Source: CAYRYU01 sp964428355
GTDB lineage: Bacteria; Muiribacteriota; Ozemobacteria; Ozemobacterales; Ozemobacteraceae
Assembly (NCBI GenBank): GCA_964428355.1
Contig: CAYRYU010000081.1
Span: 1 to 32,064, forward strand
Direction of reading: 5' to 3'
DNA length: 32,064 bases
Shown: piece after piece, positions 1 to 8,751 of the stretch
Layout of the letters: the number at the start of each line of letters is the position of its first letter
Numbering within the stretch: position 1 is the stretch's first letter
Translations under genes and position numbers: made by a program
Notes under the pieces: model-generated
Database searches by the model: none
The model's input: only the letters and a program-made list of their open reading frames with translations
What the model was told of the DNA's origin: nothing

Positions 1-68
1 AAAAACACAGTCTAATGTATTCCCTCCCGCAAATGCAACCCGGCACTCTGCCCGTGGCCTCTTAGCCA

Positions 69-97
69 TTGACAACGCCGATCGCACTTCATAGAAT
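69..97 (+). promoter_or_regulatory. sigma70-type promoter of the first lipoprotein gene
   Basis: TTGACA (69-74) and TAGAAT (92-97) are separated by exactly 17 bases, a near-consensus housekeeping promoter. The A of the ATG at 103 lies five bases after the -10 box, so the predicted transcription start falls on the start codon itself. No Shine-Dalgarno sequence precedes the ATG. The transcript is therefore probably leaderless. Confidence 0.7.
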
Positions 98-102
98 GGC
101 TG

Positions 103-3100
103 ATGAAAAAGAACCTGCCGCTCGCTCGCCTCTCTATCGCCGCTTTTTTGTTGCTTGGTCTGTTGTTGGTCGGTTGCCGATTGTTCGGGCCTTTCGATTC
201 GGGGGACGTGGCGGGTGTCGCACTTTCCCCGAAAGCATCCGGCAACGCCAATGTCCGCTTCAACCTGGTGCTTCCCGATGCCTCCCTCGGGAACCAGCCT
301 TATTCGTATGTCATCGCCGACACCGGGGCGAATTCAAGGGTTACCTTCCGGCTTTTCCTTTTCGATCGGTCTGCCAACCAGAAGATCACGGTTCTTTCCA
401 AGACCGTGGACGTTTCCGGTGGTGTCGCCGAAGTCGATTTCCCCTCCATTCCCGCGCTGACAACGGTCGCCGAAGCCGAGATGGAGAACGGTAACTACGG
501 GGGATACTCGTTTTTCCATGGTTCACACGATCTCATCGATGGGGAAAACGTGGTAACCCTGGCTCCCAAGGGAAGCGGGCACCGCGCGGACCTGGCCGCC
601 AACGCAGTCATGCGGGTCATGTCGGACCCCGCACTCCAGTCGGCCTCTCCCCTAAACCTGGCCACGGTCGCCGACTTCGGGGTCAGCCTCATCGCGACGG
701 GCTCGATTTCAGGCTTGTATGGTGACCTTTTCGACCGATTGGTCGGCACGAGCCTGCGGGATGTCACCTACCCTGCGATCACGAGGACCCTTCCCAGGGA
801 CGGGATAACCTGGCCCGATGCCGGCGTCACGAGGTCTGCGAACGTCATCACCGATGCCCAGTATTCAGCGAAGTCGTTTCAGGTGCAGCAGATCGTTCGC
901 CAGCGCACCGGAAGCGTCCTGGTTCTCTGGCGGGCGACGGACGGGTCCGCTTCAGCCCTGACCGCTCTCGCTCTAGATACGCATCTTCCCCTGGCGACGC
1001 TTTTCTGTGACGGTCCCTGCGGCCTTGTGGTTCCGGTTCCTGGAGGCGGTTTCCTCGTGGGCGGCTCCCTGGGGAATGTTCCCGTCGTTTTCAAATGGGA
1101 CGGGACCACATCCGGAAAGGTTTCGGAGCCCGGAACCGCTGGGGTGGCCTGGATCCAGCGGAGTTTCGTCGAGGCGGGGGGAGCGGTTTCCCTGCCCGAG
1201 GTCGGATACCTCGAGTTCGTACCCGCCGATTCCAACCGCCTTTTGTGCACCGTTCGCGATCCTCATACCCGGTTGCCGCGGCTGTTCAGGATCGATTTCG
1301 CAAGTGGGGCCATCCAGAGAAACTTCCCTGGAAACGGCCTCCTTCCGCTGTGGGCGATTCCCGGAGACGGCACGATAACCCTTGGCTGGGATCCGATCCC
1401 CGGGTCGGTCACCTACAATCTATACTGGCATTCCCTTTCGTCCGTTTCACCGACCCAGAACTCGGGCAGCATCATCAACGCCACTTCCCCTTTCACGCAT
1501 TCGGGGCCGACCCTGTCTTCGCCCACTTTCTTTCTCCTCACCTGGCGCACGCAGGATGGGGCATCCGGAACCTCCTCCATCGTCCGGGCCTCTCCCTTCG
1601 CCCCCCCCGTCTTTTCAGCCTCTTTCAAGCTCGGAACCGGGAGCATCGATCTGACCAGCCAGGGAAGCGCGGTTCAACAGACCCAGGTGGTCGGCAGCAA
1701 CACGATCTATACCGCCCCAGTGGGCTTGGGAATCGCCAGCGGCTCGATTCTCCTGGGCGGAGCGACCAACGGGTACCCGAAGAAAGTCATCGGCGTCGCG
1801 ACCGCCGGTGGGGTGATCACGATCACCACGGTGGATGCGAACCTCTGCGACGTCTACGAAACGGCTTCGTTCTCCTACGACGGCCCCCTGTCGCAGTTGA
1901 CCAACACGACCGTCGCCGCCACTCGCGCCATGAAGGGGATGCCTCCCATCGCCCCTTCCATTCTTGCCGCAATCTACCACGGGGTCGATTCGAAGGAAAA
2001 CGTCGATGTGGTTGGCGCTGGGGACCCCAACCTCTCGGTCACCCTCAACAAATGGAATTGGTCATTCTCGCCCATGGCCAAGCTTTTCTACGTGATCGAC
2101 GGCCATGAGCTGAAGTTCTTCAGCTTCGGGTTATCGGGGAGGATTTCGAGTGAAATCGAAGTGGCAACGAGCCTTGGGGGGGAAAAGAGCGTTCCCATGG
2201 TCAAACTCCCCCTGGCCCTTCTGGTCGTTCCGGGTGTCGCCGGAGTCGTCCCCTTTACCGTCGAGGTTGCCGTCCCCTTCGAGTTCTCGGCGAAAGCCGG
2301 GGCAAAGGCAACGGCAACCATCGGGAACAAGGGAGCCCTCAATCTCCAGTTCCTGACGATGTACCATCCGGAACAGGGCGGATGGAAGACGAGCGGTTCC
2401 CTGACCTTTTCCGGATCCCCCACCCTTGCATGCAAGCTCGAGGGGAATCTCTCGGAGGAAGCCGCCATCAAGGTCCAGACATCCTTGAAGGTAGCGGGGT
2501 TGCTGGGCCCCCAGGCCGAGGTGGGAACCGGTCTCGAGCTTTCCGCCACGGCGGACTCCGTCAAGCCATGGCTGATTCCCGTTGCCTTGAAGCTGAAAGG
2601 GACCGGGAGCATCAATGTTGTCGTGGAGGCCTTGACCTGGACCTTCGTGAAGTTCACGACCAAGTTGTTCGAAGACAAGGAATGGCCACTGGCGGAACGG
2701 CTGATCGATCTCAATACGCCTCCGACCGTGTCCATTCTGGACGGACCCACCACCATCACCGAATTCCCCGTCGAGAAGTCGATCACCTTCCAGGGAGAGG
2801 ATACGGGCCTCTTTGCGGGAATCGACCGGTACTGGGTCGGGATCGACGAGAACCCCCCGAAGACCGACAACAAGTTGTTGAAGAGCTTCTCAGTTCCGGA
2901 AACCATCTCGAACGGGAATCACGTTTTCCGGGTCATGGCCCAAGACAGGTGCGGTGCCACATCACCTACCGCCCTGTTCAACTTCACCGTATCCAAAGCT
3001 CCCCCCGCATGGGAGATCGGGGGTTTTCAACAGAAGCAGCAGCTTCTGTGGCCCGTGAACACCGCGATCGACAAGAACCTCACGGACAACTTCGACCGGG

Positions 3101-3690
3101 CAAGTCCGGTCAATTTCTACGCTTCTCCGCCGATCAGCGGAATCAAGAACTGGGATTTCGGCGACGGAATGGGCCTCGTCCAGGACGAATCCCCGAACTA
3201 TACGTTCCCCATGCTTTCACCTTTGAAGTCCCTTGCATACACGGTGAGATTCACGAATCTCGAAGGGGTTGCGACGACCCTTGGAAAGGGCCGTTTCAAC
3301 GTTCTCGAATACGTGAATGTCGAGTTGTTCGTCAAACTGCAGTATGAGGAGTGGGATTATTTCAGGGGCATGAAAGTGACCAGGACGTCTCCTTGCGGCA
3401 GCTTCTCGGCTCAAATCTTCCATAAGGGGCGCCTGTTCACCGTGGCGGAGAAATATCCTGTCCCCGGCTACCCCAGCAACTGGTATGAGAAGACCCCCTT
3501 CTCCGATCCGGTCCTTCGCCTCCCGGTGGATGATTGTACCTATACCATCACCTACCGGGACAAGGATGGGGCTACGTGGTCCACCTCCGGTAACCTGGGC
3601 CTGGTGGCGGACGGGATAGCCTATCCGCCGCCAACCTCCCCGGCCCCGGCTTTCATTACCGTTTTAACCCCGGTGACCCCCCTCCCCTGA
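103..3690 (+). CDS. large lipoprotein with FN3-like and PKD-like domains
   Basis: A 1195-residue exported lipoprotein: a lysine-rich start, a hydrophobic stretch and a lipobox ending in LLVGC (Cys25) predict lipidation and anchoring in an envelope membrane. Residues about 45-430 match the N-terminal part of the metalloprotease lipoprotein at 11595-15878, with shared landmarks GNA(N/Q)V-F-LPD, RVTFRL, GNYGGYS / GNIGGYS and a GG(F/I)LVGG motif followed by V(V/L)FKW. Residues about 425-500 resemble a fibronectin III domain (TLGWDPIPGSVTYNLYW). Near the C-terminus WDFGDG followed by YTF is a PKD-domain signature, and an Ig-like segment precedes it. No catalytic motif is visible. The function is unknown; a surface or periplasmic binding/adhesion role is an inference. 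The ATG at 103 is the only start that retains the signal peptide, although it lacks a ribosome binding site. Confidence 0.88.
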   Translation: MKKNLPLARLSIAAFLLLGLLLVGCRLFGPFDSGDVAGVALSPKASGNANVRFNLVLPDASLGNQPYSYVIADTGANSRVTFRLFLFDRSANQKITVLSKTVDVSGGVAEVDFPSIPALTTVAEAEMENGNYGGYSFFHGSHDLIDGENVVTLAPKGSGHRADLAANAVMRVMSDPALQSASPLNLATVADFGVSLIATGSISGLYGDLFDRLVGTSLRDVTYPAITRTLPRDGITWPDAGVTRSANVITDAQYSAKSFQVQQIVRQRTGSVLVLWRATDGSASALTALALDTHLPLATLFCDGPCGLVVPVPGGGFLVGGSLGNVPVVFKWDGTTSGKVSEPGTAGVAWIQRSFVEAGGAVSLPEVGYLEFVPADSNRLLCTVRDPHTRLPRLFRIDFASGAIQRNFPGNGLLPLWAIPGDGTITLGWDPIPGSVTYNLYWHSLSSVSPTQNSGSIINATSPFTHSGPTLSSPTFFLLTWRTQDGASGTSSIVRASPFAPPVFSASFKLGTGSIDLTSQGSAVQQTQVVGSNTIYTAPVGLGIASGSILLGGATNGYPKKVIGVATAGGVITITTVDANLCDVYETASFSYDGPLSQLTNTTVAATRAMKGMPPIAPSILAAIYHGVDSKENVDVVGAGDPNLSVTLNKWNWSFSPMAKLFYVIDGHELKFFSFGLSGRISSEIEVATSLGGEKSVPMVKLPLALLVVPGVAGVVPFTVEVAVPFEFSAKAGAKATATIGNKGALNLQFLTMYHPEQGGWKTSGSLTFSGSPTLACKLEGNLSEEAAIKVQTSLKVAGLLGPQAEVGTGLELSATADSVKPWLIPVALKLKGTGSINVVVEALTWTFVKFTTKLFEDKEWPLAERLIDLNTPPTVSILDGPTTITEFPVEKSITFQGEDTGLFAGIDRYWVGIDENPPKTDNKLLKSFSVPETISNGNHVFRVMAQDRCGATSPTALFNFTVSKAPPAWEIGGFQQKQQLLWPVNTAIDKNLTDNFDRASPVNFYASPPISGIKNWDFGDGMGLVQDESPNYTFPMLSPLKSLAYTVRFTNLEGVATTLGKGRFNVLEYVNVELFVKLQYEEWDYFRGMKVTRTSPCGSFSAQIFHKGRLFTVAEKYPVPGYPSNWYEKTPFSDPVLRLPVDDCTYTITYRDKDGATWSTSGNLGLVADGIAYPPPTSPAPAFITVLTPVTPLP

Positions 3691-3987
3691 CCGATGGTTC
3701 TGGCTACAAGCATGATGTAGCCGGAGTCTGCCGGACGCGGCACCAGAGGAAGCCTGGGGGTTCATCGTCTCTTCCTGGAATACGGAGGTTCCGCTCCGGG
3801 AAAACGTTGTTGCGTTCTGACCCGGGAAGAAAAGAATGCCGGCGTTCCTGGAAGAGTGTGGGCCCCATCCATCGCCGAAAAACGGGTGGTTGAAAAGGGG
3901 AAGGGAAGACTTTACAATTTTCTCCGAACGATTGCTTTCCTCGACCTTCCCTGTGCGGTGAATGATCCCCTAATTTTTGGAGGTCCC
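3691..3987. other. intergenic region with weak hairpin and downstream promoter
   Basis: This stretch separates the first lipoprotein from the sulfur operon. An 8-bp hairpin (3700-3707 with 3717-3724, one G-T wobble) lies just after the lipoprotein stop but has no T-run, so it is at best a weak terminator. The promoter at 3890-3918 is listed separately. An open frame extends upstream to 3856 but contains that promoter and is not regarded as coding. Confidence 0.5.
3890..3918 (+). promoter_or_regulatory. sigma70-type promoter of the sulfur operon
   Basis: TTGAAA (3890-3895) and TACAAT (3913-3918) are separated by 17 bases. The predicted start near 3925 leaves an untranslated leader of about 60 bases before the GGAGG-preceded ATG at 3988. 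This placement excludes the longer in-frame start at 3856. Confidence 0.72.
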
Positions 3988-6177
3988 ATGAAGAAACTGG
4001 TCTTTGAATTGCTCGCCGTGGTCTGTTTCGCCCTCATCTGCGCCGCCCCCGGCCACTCGGCCGCGATCAGGGACTCCGAGTCGGCGTCCCACGGGGATTC
4101 GGCCTCGAGCTACGAAGTGGTGCAGACATATGATGGAAAGGGATTCCGGATCGTCCAGTTCAACCTTGCCGTCCTGTCCCACTACTCTTACATCCTTTCC
4201 AGCGATGGGGAAGCCCTCGTCGTGGATCCCGGCCGCGACATCCAGGCCTACCTGACTTTCGCTGCCAGCGAGGGGCTCTCGATAAAGGGGGTCTTCCTGA
4301 CCCACTCCCATGCCGATTTCGTGGCGGGGCACACGGAGTTTTCGAAACTCCCCGGCTGCCGGATCTACGTGAACAGGAAAACCGGCGCAGGATATGCTCA
4401 TGAGCCTCTGACTGAGCAGTCCGCCCTGAGGGTCGGCTCCGCGGTCGTGAAGTTCCTCGAGACCCCGGGGCATACCCCAGATGGAATGTGCGGGCTCGTC
4501 TGCGACGGCGAAAGGCTCTTCCCAGCGGGGAAATCCTTCGTTTCGGGTGAGAGTGAGGCGTCCGCGCTTTCGGTCCTGAAGCCGCGGATGATGTTCTCTG
4601 GAGACACTCTGTTCGTGGGCAGTCTCGGGCGCCCCGATCTAATGGGAACTACAACCACGGCGGAAAGCCTTGCCCGGATGATGTTCTCGACCTGGAACGA
4701 CAAACTCGCGAAGCTGCCCGACGATCTGCTCGTTCTTCCCGCCCATGGAGCCGGATCACTTTGCGGAGCGCACCTCAGCGACAATCCCTCATCGACCATC
4801 GGCGCGGAGAAGGCATCCAACCCTTATCTCAAGCACGCGGGAAACGTCTCGGCCTTCATCGCGACCGTTCTCGACAACCTTCCCGATGCGCCTCAGTATT
4901 TCAAGCACAACGCGGCAATGAACCACGATGGTCCGCCCCCCGTAGACTGGAACGCCGCTCCGGGACCGGGGCTTCCGCCGGACGTCTCCCTGGCCGACGC
5001 GACGAAGACCTGGGTTCTCGATCTCAGACCCGCCGCCGAGTTCGCTTCGGGCCATATACCCAATTCCGTCAATATCGCGGTCAGGGGCCGACTCGAAACA
5101 TGGACCGGGATTATGGTCCCCTGGGGAAGCAATCTCGTCCTGTGCGGTAACGACTCCGAGACCAGGGAGGCATTGCATCGGCTCCACCGCGTGGGTTACA
5201 CAGCGAAGTCGCTCACATGGGATTCCTGGAACCGTGCGGGCCTGCCGGTTTCACGCAATGGGATGGTCAAACCGGCCGATCTGTATTCCCAGATGCAGTC
5301 GGGAACCTCCCCCCTGGTCGTCGACGTCCGGCTTCCCGCCGAGTGGATGGCCCTCCGGATCGGAACCGTCCTCAACATTCCTCTCAACCGTCTGACCGAG
5401 ATCGCTCCCGCCAAGCTCGAGAAAAGTGAACCGATCGTCGCCGTCTGCAACTCTGCTTTCAGATCGAGCATGGCGGTGGGCCTCCTGGAACGGGTCGGCT
5501 TCACGAAAGCCATGAGCCTCGACGGAGGAAGCGAAGCCTGGATCCAGGCGGGCTTTCCCACCATTTCCCCCGAGGGAGCGTCCCCCCACACGGCACCGGG
5601 AACCGGAGCAGCGGCTCCATCCACCCCGACAGATGAATCTGAGGCCAATCTCCCGGACCGGATCTCCCCGCCGGAGCTCCACCGGATGATTCTCGACCTT
5701 CCCGGAAGCTTCGAACTCGTGGACATACGTCCCCCGGAAATGTTTGCCGACTACGCCCTTCCCGAATCGAAGTCGGTCCCGATCGATCGGTTGATCGGAG
5801 ATCGGATCTTCACGGAGGGCCGGACCCCGCTGGTAATAGTGGACAGGGACGGCTCCCTCGCGATGATCGCGGCCGGAATTCTATCCAGGAAGACATCCAG
5901 ACGCGTGAAAGCGCTTCATGGAGGCCTGGAGGCATTCTGGCGACAGATCGATGCCCCAGGGCGCTTTCCCATCCCAGGGGGACCCGGGGCCGCACCTGCA
6001 GGCAGTATCCCACCTTCTCTCGGGAACTCCTCACAGGAAGCCCCGAGACGACCCTCCACACCAGGGGTTCCATTGTTGCTTCCCAAACCCGCTCCTTCCG
6101 CTCCGCCGTCGGGAAATCCGCAGGGGGCCCCGACCCCGGCTCCCGCTGCACCGAAGAAAAAGAGCTCGGGGTGTTGA
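3988..6177 (+). CDS. exported persulfide dioxygenase-like MBL protein with three rhodanese domains
   Basis: A 729-residue protein with a signal peptide (residues 1 to about 25). Residues 45-285 form a metallo-beta-lactamase fold of the persulfide-dioxygenase/CstB-like type: THSHADF (His106, His108, Asp110), PGHTPDG (His162), FSGDTLFVGSLGRPDL (Asp206) and PAHGAGSLCG (His253). Phe111 occupies the place of the last His of the usual HxHxDH. Three rhodanese-like domains follow (about 335-420, 428-525, 556-655). Only the middle one has a catalytic-type cysteine loop, CNSAFRSS (Cys487); the first has GNDSE and the third DRDGS at that position. A proline-rich tail ends in KKKSSGC. The family oxidises or transfers persulfide sulfur, commonly with glutathione or another thiol as carrier; the export to the periplasm is predicted from the signal. 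The start is chosen for GGAGG five bases upstream and for the signal peptide. It is the first gene of the operon with two YeeE/YedE genes. Confidence 0.87.
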   Translation: MKKLVFELLAVVCFALICAAPGHSAAIRDSESASHGDSASSYEVVQTYDGKGFRIVQFNLAVLSHYSYILSSDGEALVVDPGRDIQAYLTFAASEGLSIKGVFLTHSHADFVAGHTEFSKLPGCRIYVNRKTGAGYAHEPLTEQSALRVGSAVVKFLETPGHTPDGMCGLVCDGERLFPAGKSFVSGESEASALSVLKPRMMFSGDTLFVGSLGRPDLMGTTTTAESLARMMFSTWNDKLAKLPDDLLVLPAHGAGSLCGAHLSDNPSSTIGAEKASNPYLKHAGNVSAFIATVLDNLPDAPQYFKHNAAMNHDGPPPVDWNAAPGPGLPPDVSLADATKTWVLDLRPAAEFASGHIPNSVNIAVRGRLETWTGIMVPWGSNLVLCGNDSETREALHRLHRVGYTAKSLTWDSWNRAGLPVSRNGMVKPADLYSQMQSGTSPLVVDVRLPAEWMALRIGTVLNIPLNRLTEIAPAKLEKSEPIVAVCNSAFRSSMAVGLLERVGFTKAMSLDGGSEAWIQAGFPTISPEGASPHTAPGTGAAAPSTPTDESEANLPDRISPPELHRMILDLPGSFELVDIRPPEMFADYALPESKSVPIDRLIGDRIFTEGRTPLVIVDRDGSLAMIAAGILSRKTSRRVKALHGGLEAFWRQIDAPGRFPIPGGPGAAPAGSIPPSLGNSSQEAPRRPSTPGVPLLLPKPAPSAPPSGNPQGAPTPAPAAPKKKSSGC

Positions 6178-6179
6178 AA

Positions 6180-6707
6180 ATGACGGAAAACCAGAATCAA
6201 GACCGGAACGGTTCCTTCGTCAATCCATATCTTGCGGGGACCGTCCTTGGACTCGTCCTCCTGGCTTCATTCGTCCTTCTGGGCGTCGGGCTCGGAGCAT
6301 CCGCCGGCGTGGCCCGCCTTACGGCATTCTGCGGCCTCTGCATCTCCCCCGAGGGAATCCAGCAGTCGGAGTATTTCGGAGCTTGGGGAAATCAGCCCCT
6401 GAAATACTATCTGGTCTTCATGTTCCTCGGAACGCTCATGGGGGGCCTTCTTTCGGCGATCCTCGCGGGCCGGATGCAGGTCCGGGTGGAGCGTGGTGGA
6501 AAGGCGAAACCTCTTTCACGGCTGGTCAATGCCCTGATCGGGGGAATCCTGGCGGGGTTTGCAAGCCGGCTGGCATCGGGCTGCACCTCGGGGCAAGCGC
6601 TGACCGGAAGCGCAACGCTGATGACCGGCAGCATTCTCTACCTGCTCTGCGTCTTCGCATCCGGATACCTGTTCGCTTTCTTCTTCAGGAGGCAGTGGCA
6701 TGATTGA
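6180..6707 (+). CDS. YeeE/YedE family transporter, short half
   Basis: A 175-residue membrane protein of the Sulf_transp (YeeE/YedE) family, which imports thiosulfate or related sulfur compounds. It has about four hydrophobic helices (near residues 17-45, 76-97, 115-134 and 148-170). The family cysteine motif is SGCTSGQALTG (Cys135), expected to line the substrate path, and a second cysteine pair lies at CGLC (51-54). The ATG at 6180 comes two bases after the upstream stop; an in-frame GTG at 6171 overlapping that stop is an alternative start. The 3' end overlaps the next gene by eight bases, indicating translational coupling. In the single-chain relatives two such repeats form one transporter, so this protein probably pairs with the N-terminal part of the next one. 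Confidence 0.86.
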   Translation: MTENQNQDRNGSFVNPYLAGTVLGLVLLASFVLLGVGLGASAGVARLTAFCGLCISPEGIQQSEYFGAWGNQPLKYYLVFMFLGTLMGGLLSAILAGRMQVRVERGGKAKPLSRLVNALIGGILAGFASRLASGCTSGQALTGSATLMTGSILYLLCVFASGYLFAFFFRRQWHD

Positions 6708-8739
6708 GACGCTCTTCCACGCCAATGCCCTTTCCACCCCTCAGGCATTCCTGACGAGTTTCCTGATCGGGATCGGTTTCGGAGCGGTTCTCGAACGCGC
6801 AGGGTTCGGAAGCTCCCGCCGCCTTTCGGGTATATTCTATTTTCGCGACATGAGTGTCCTGAAGGTCATGTTCTCGGCCGTGATCGTCGCCATGATCGGA
6901 CTCGCGATCCTTTCCTCGCTCGGATACCTCGGTCCCGATTCGATCGGGTTCCTCGAAACCTTCTACGGCCCCCAGATCGTCGGAGGTCTGCTTTTCGGCC
7001 TCGGTTTCGTGATGGGGGGCTGGTGTCCGGGCACCGCCGCCGTCGGTTTGGCCTCGGGAAGCATGGACGCGCTCGTTTTCCTCCTGGGCGCGGGAATCGG
7101 CAGCTTCGTTTTCAACTTCGCCTATCCGTCGTTGAAGGATTTCATGGTTAACGGGTCCCAGGGGGTCGTGACGATCTACGACACCCTTGGAATGGGTCGC
7201 AATATCTTCATAATGCTTTTCACGATGGGCGGAATCGCCTCTTTCTGGGCCGCAGAACTGATCGAAGAATACAACGGCACGGGTGATCTGGTGAAACGCC
7301 GCAACTTCCTCTGGGCCTTCTCGATCATCCTCATAACGGGAGCTCTGAGCCTCTTCAACCTTCCCACCCCCTCCCGGATCGGTTCCCCGACTCCCCTCAC
7401 CGCATCCACCGGGGCCCCGACAGTGGTGCCCGAACCCGCGGTACCTGCCGCAACACTTCTTTCAGAAATCGACCAGGGGAAGGACCACGTCGAACCTGAG
7501 GAGCTCGCCGACCGCCTGATGTCGGGAGACCAGGGACTGATGCTGGTCGACGTCCGTCCACCCGTGGAATTCTCGGCTTTTCACATCAGGGGGGCACAGA
7601 ATATCCCCCTGCCCGATCTGGCGGGCGCTATCCCGAGTTTCCGCGGCAGGGAGACGGTCGTCTTCTACTCGAACGGGATGACCCACCCCGCCCAGGCTTG
7701 CGATGCGCTTCGGCGCGAAGGACTCACGAACGTTTTCCTCCTGACCGACGGTCTGGAAGGATTCATGGAACGCTGCCTGAAGCCCGTTTCCCTACGTGGG
7801 GAGCTCGTTCCGGCGACTGAAAGGGAGAGGATCCGGGCATGGCGCTCCTGGTTTCTCCAGGGCACTCCCCCTTCCCAAGCCCCGATCACGGATTTCCCCC
7901 CTTCCGGGGTGGTGGGAAAACTTCCTGGACTGATTGACCCCGCCTGGGTCGAGGCAAACCTCGGTAACCCGCTTCTGAAGATCATCGATACCCGTCCGCA
8001 GCCCGAATACAATTCGAGCCACATTCCGGGAGCCCTGTCCCTGCAACCCGACAACCTCCGGGGAATGGTCGGCGGAGTCCCCTCGATGCTCCTTCCGGGG
8101 GGGCTCCTGGTCCGGCATTTTTCTTCGCTGGGGTTGGCCCCGCGCGATTTCGTCGTCCTGGTCCACGGTGAAAAGCTCCATGACGCAACCCTCGTGGGGT
8201 TGGCTCTCGAGCGGATCGGCCATGACCGCTATGCCGTCCTCGATGGCGGATTCAAGCGATGGACCGGAGAAAAGAGAAGGGCCGACAACGTGCTTCCCAG
8301 GATCGCCCCATCGGCGTATCCCGATTCTTCCGTCCTCGACCCCTTCACCATCGGAGGGGGCGAGGTCCTGCAAACTGTGAAGAGCTGTGTCGGCTGCATT
8401 CTCGATGTCAGACCCGAAGAGGCCTATCTTGGGAAGAAGGTCGAGGAAGCCCGAGGCGGACATATCCCCGGGGCGATCAACAGGCCCTATACTACCGATC
8501 TCGATGGAAGGACCGACCGGTTATCACTCCTTCCCCTCGACCAGCTTGCCGCAGCCTACGGTGCGAAGTTCCCCGACAAGGAAAAGGAGATCATCGTTCA
8601 CTGCCGCACCGGTCACCAGGCCAGCCAGGCATACTTCATCCTGAAGCACCTTCTCGGATACCGGAAGGTGAGGTGGTATGACGGTGGCTGGACGGAATGG
8701 GCGGCCCGACTGGAGTTCCCGGTTTCCACCACCCCCTGA
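6700..8739 (+). CDS. YeeE/YedE transporter half fused to three rhodanese domains
   Basis: A 679-residue fusion. Residues 1-222 are a YeeE/YedE half with about six hydrophobic helices and the signature GGWCPGTAAVG (Cys109). After a Pro/Thr-rich linker come three rhodanese-like domains (about 268-360, 412-535, 560-675). Only the last has an active-site loop, HCRTGHQAS (Cys635). The first has Ser (YSNGMTH, Ser324) and the second VHGEKLHD in the equivalent place. CH2-type motifs such as LVDVRPPVEF and HIPGA are preserved in all. AGGAGG at 6688-6693 sits seven bases before the ATG, which overlaps the upstream gene. The likely role is import of thiosulfate or sulfane sulfur with hand-over to rhodanese cysteines. 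The side of the membrane on which the rhodanese domains lie is not determined here. The gene ends 12 bases from a convergent gene, without a visible terminator between them. Confidence 0.87.
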   Translation: MIETLFHANALSTPQAFLTSFLIGIGFGAVLERAGFGSSRRLSGIFYFRDMSVLKVMFSAVIVAMIGLAILSSLGYLGPDSIGFLETFYGPQIVGGLLFGLGFVMGGWCPGTAAVGLASGSMDALVFLLGAGIGSFVFNFAYPSLKDFMVNGSQGVVTIYDTLGMGRNIFIMLFTMGGIASFWAAELIEEYNGTGDLVKRRNFLWAFSIILITGALSLFNLPTPSRIGSPTPLTASTGAPTVVPEPAVPAATLLSEIDQGKDHVEPEELADRLMSGDQGLMLVDVRPPVEFSAFHIRGAQNIPLPDLAGAIPSFRGRETVVFYSNGMTHPAQACDALRREGLTNVFLLTDGLEGFMERCLKPVSLRGELVPATERERIRAWRSWFLQGTPPSQAPITDFPPSGVVGKLPGLIDPAWVEANLGNPLLKIIDTRPQPEYNSSHIPGALSLQPDNLRGMVGGVPSMLLPGGLLVRHFSSLGLAPRDFVVLVHGEKLHDATLVGLALERIGHDRYAVLDGGFKRWTGEKRRADNVLPRIAPSAYPDSSVLDPFTIGGGEVLQTVKSCVGCILDVRPEEAYLGKKVEEARGGHIPGAINRPYTTDLDGRTDRLSLLPLDQLAAAYGAKFPDKEKEIIVHCRTGHQASQAYFILKHLLGYRKVRWYDGGWTEWAARLEFPVSTTP

Positions 8740-8751
8740 AATGTCTCGGGC

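Noticed and set aside
3856..3987. Longer N-terminus for the MBL-rhodanese protein
   Set aside because: The promoter with its -10 box at 3913-3918 lies inside this stretch, and the ATG at 3988 has GGAGG and starts a signal peptide.
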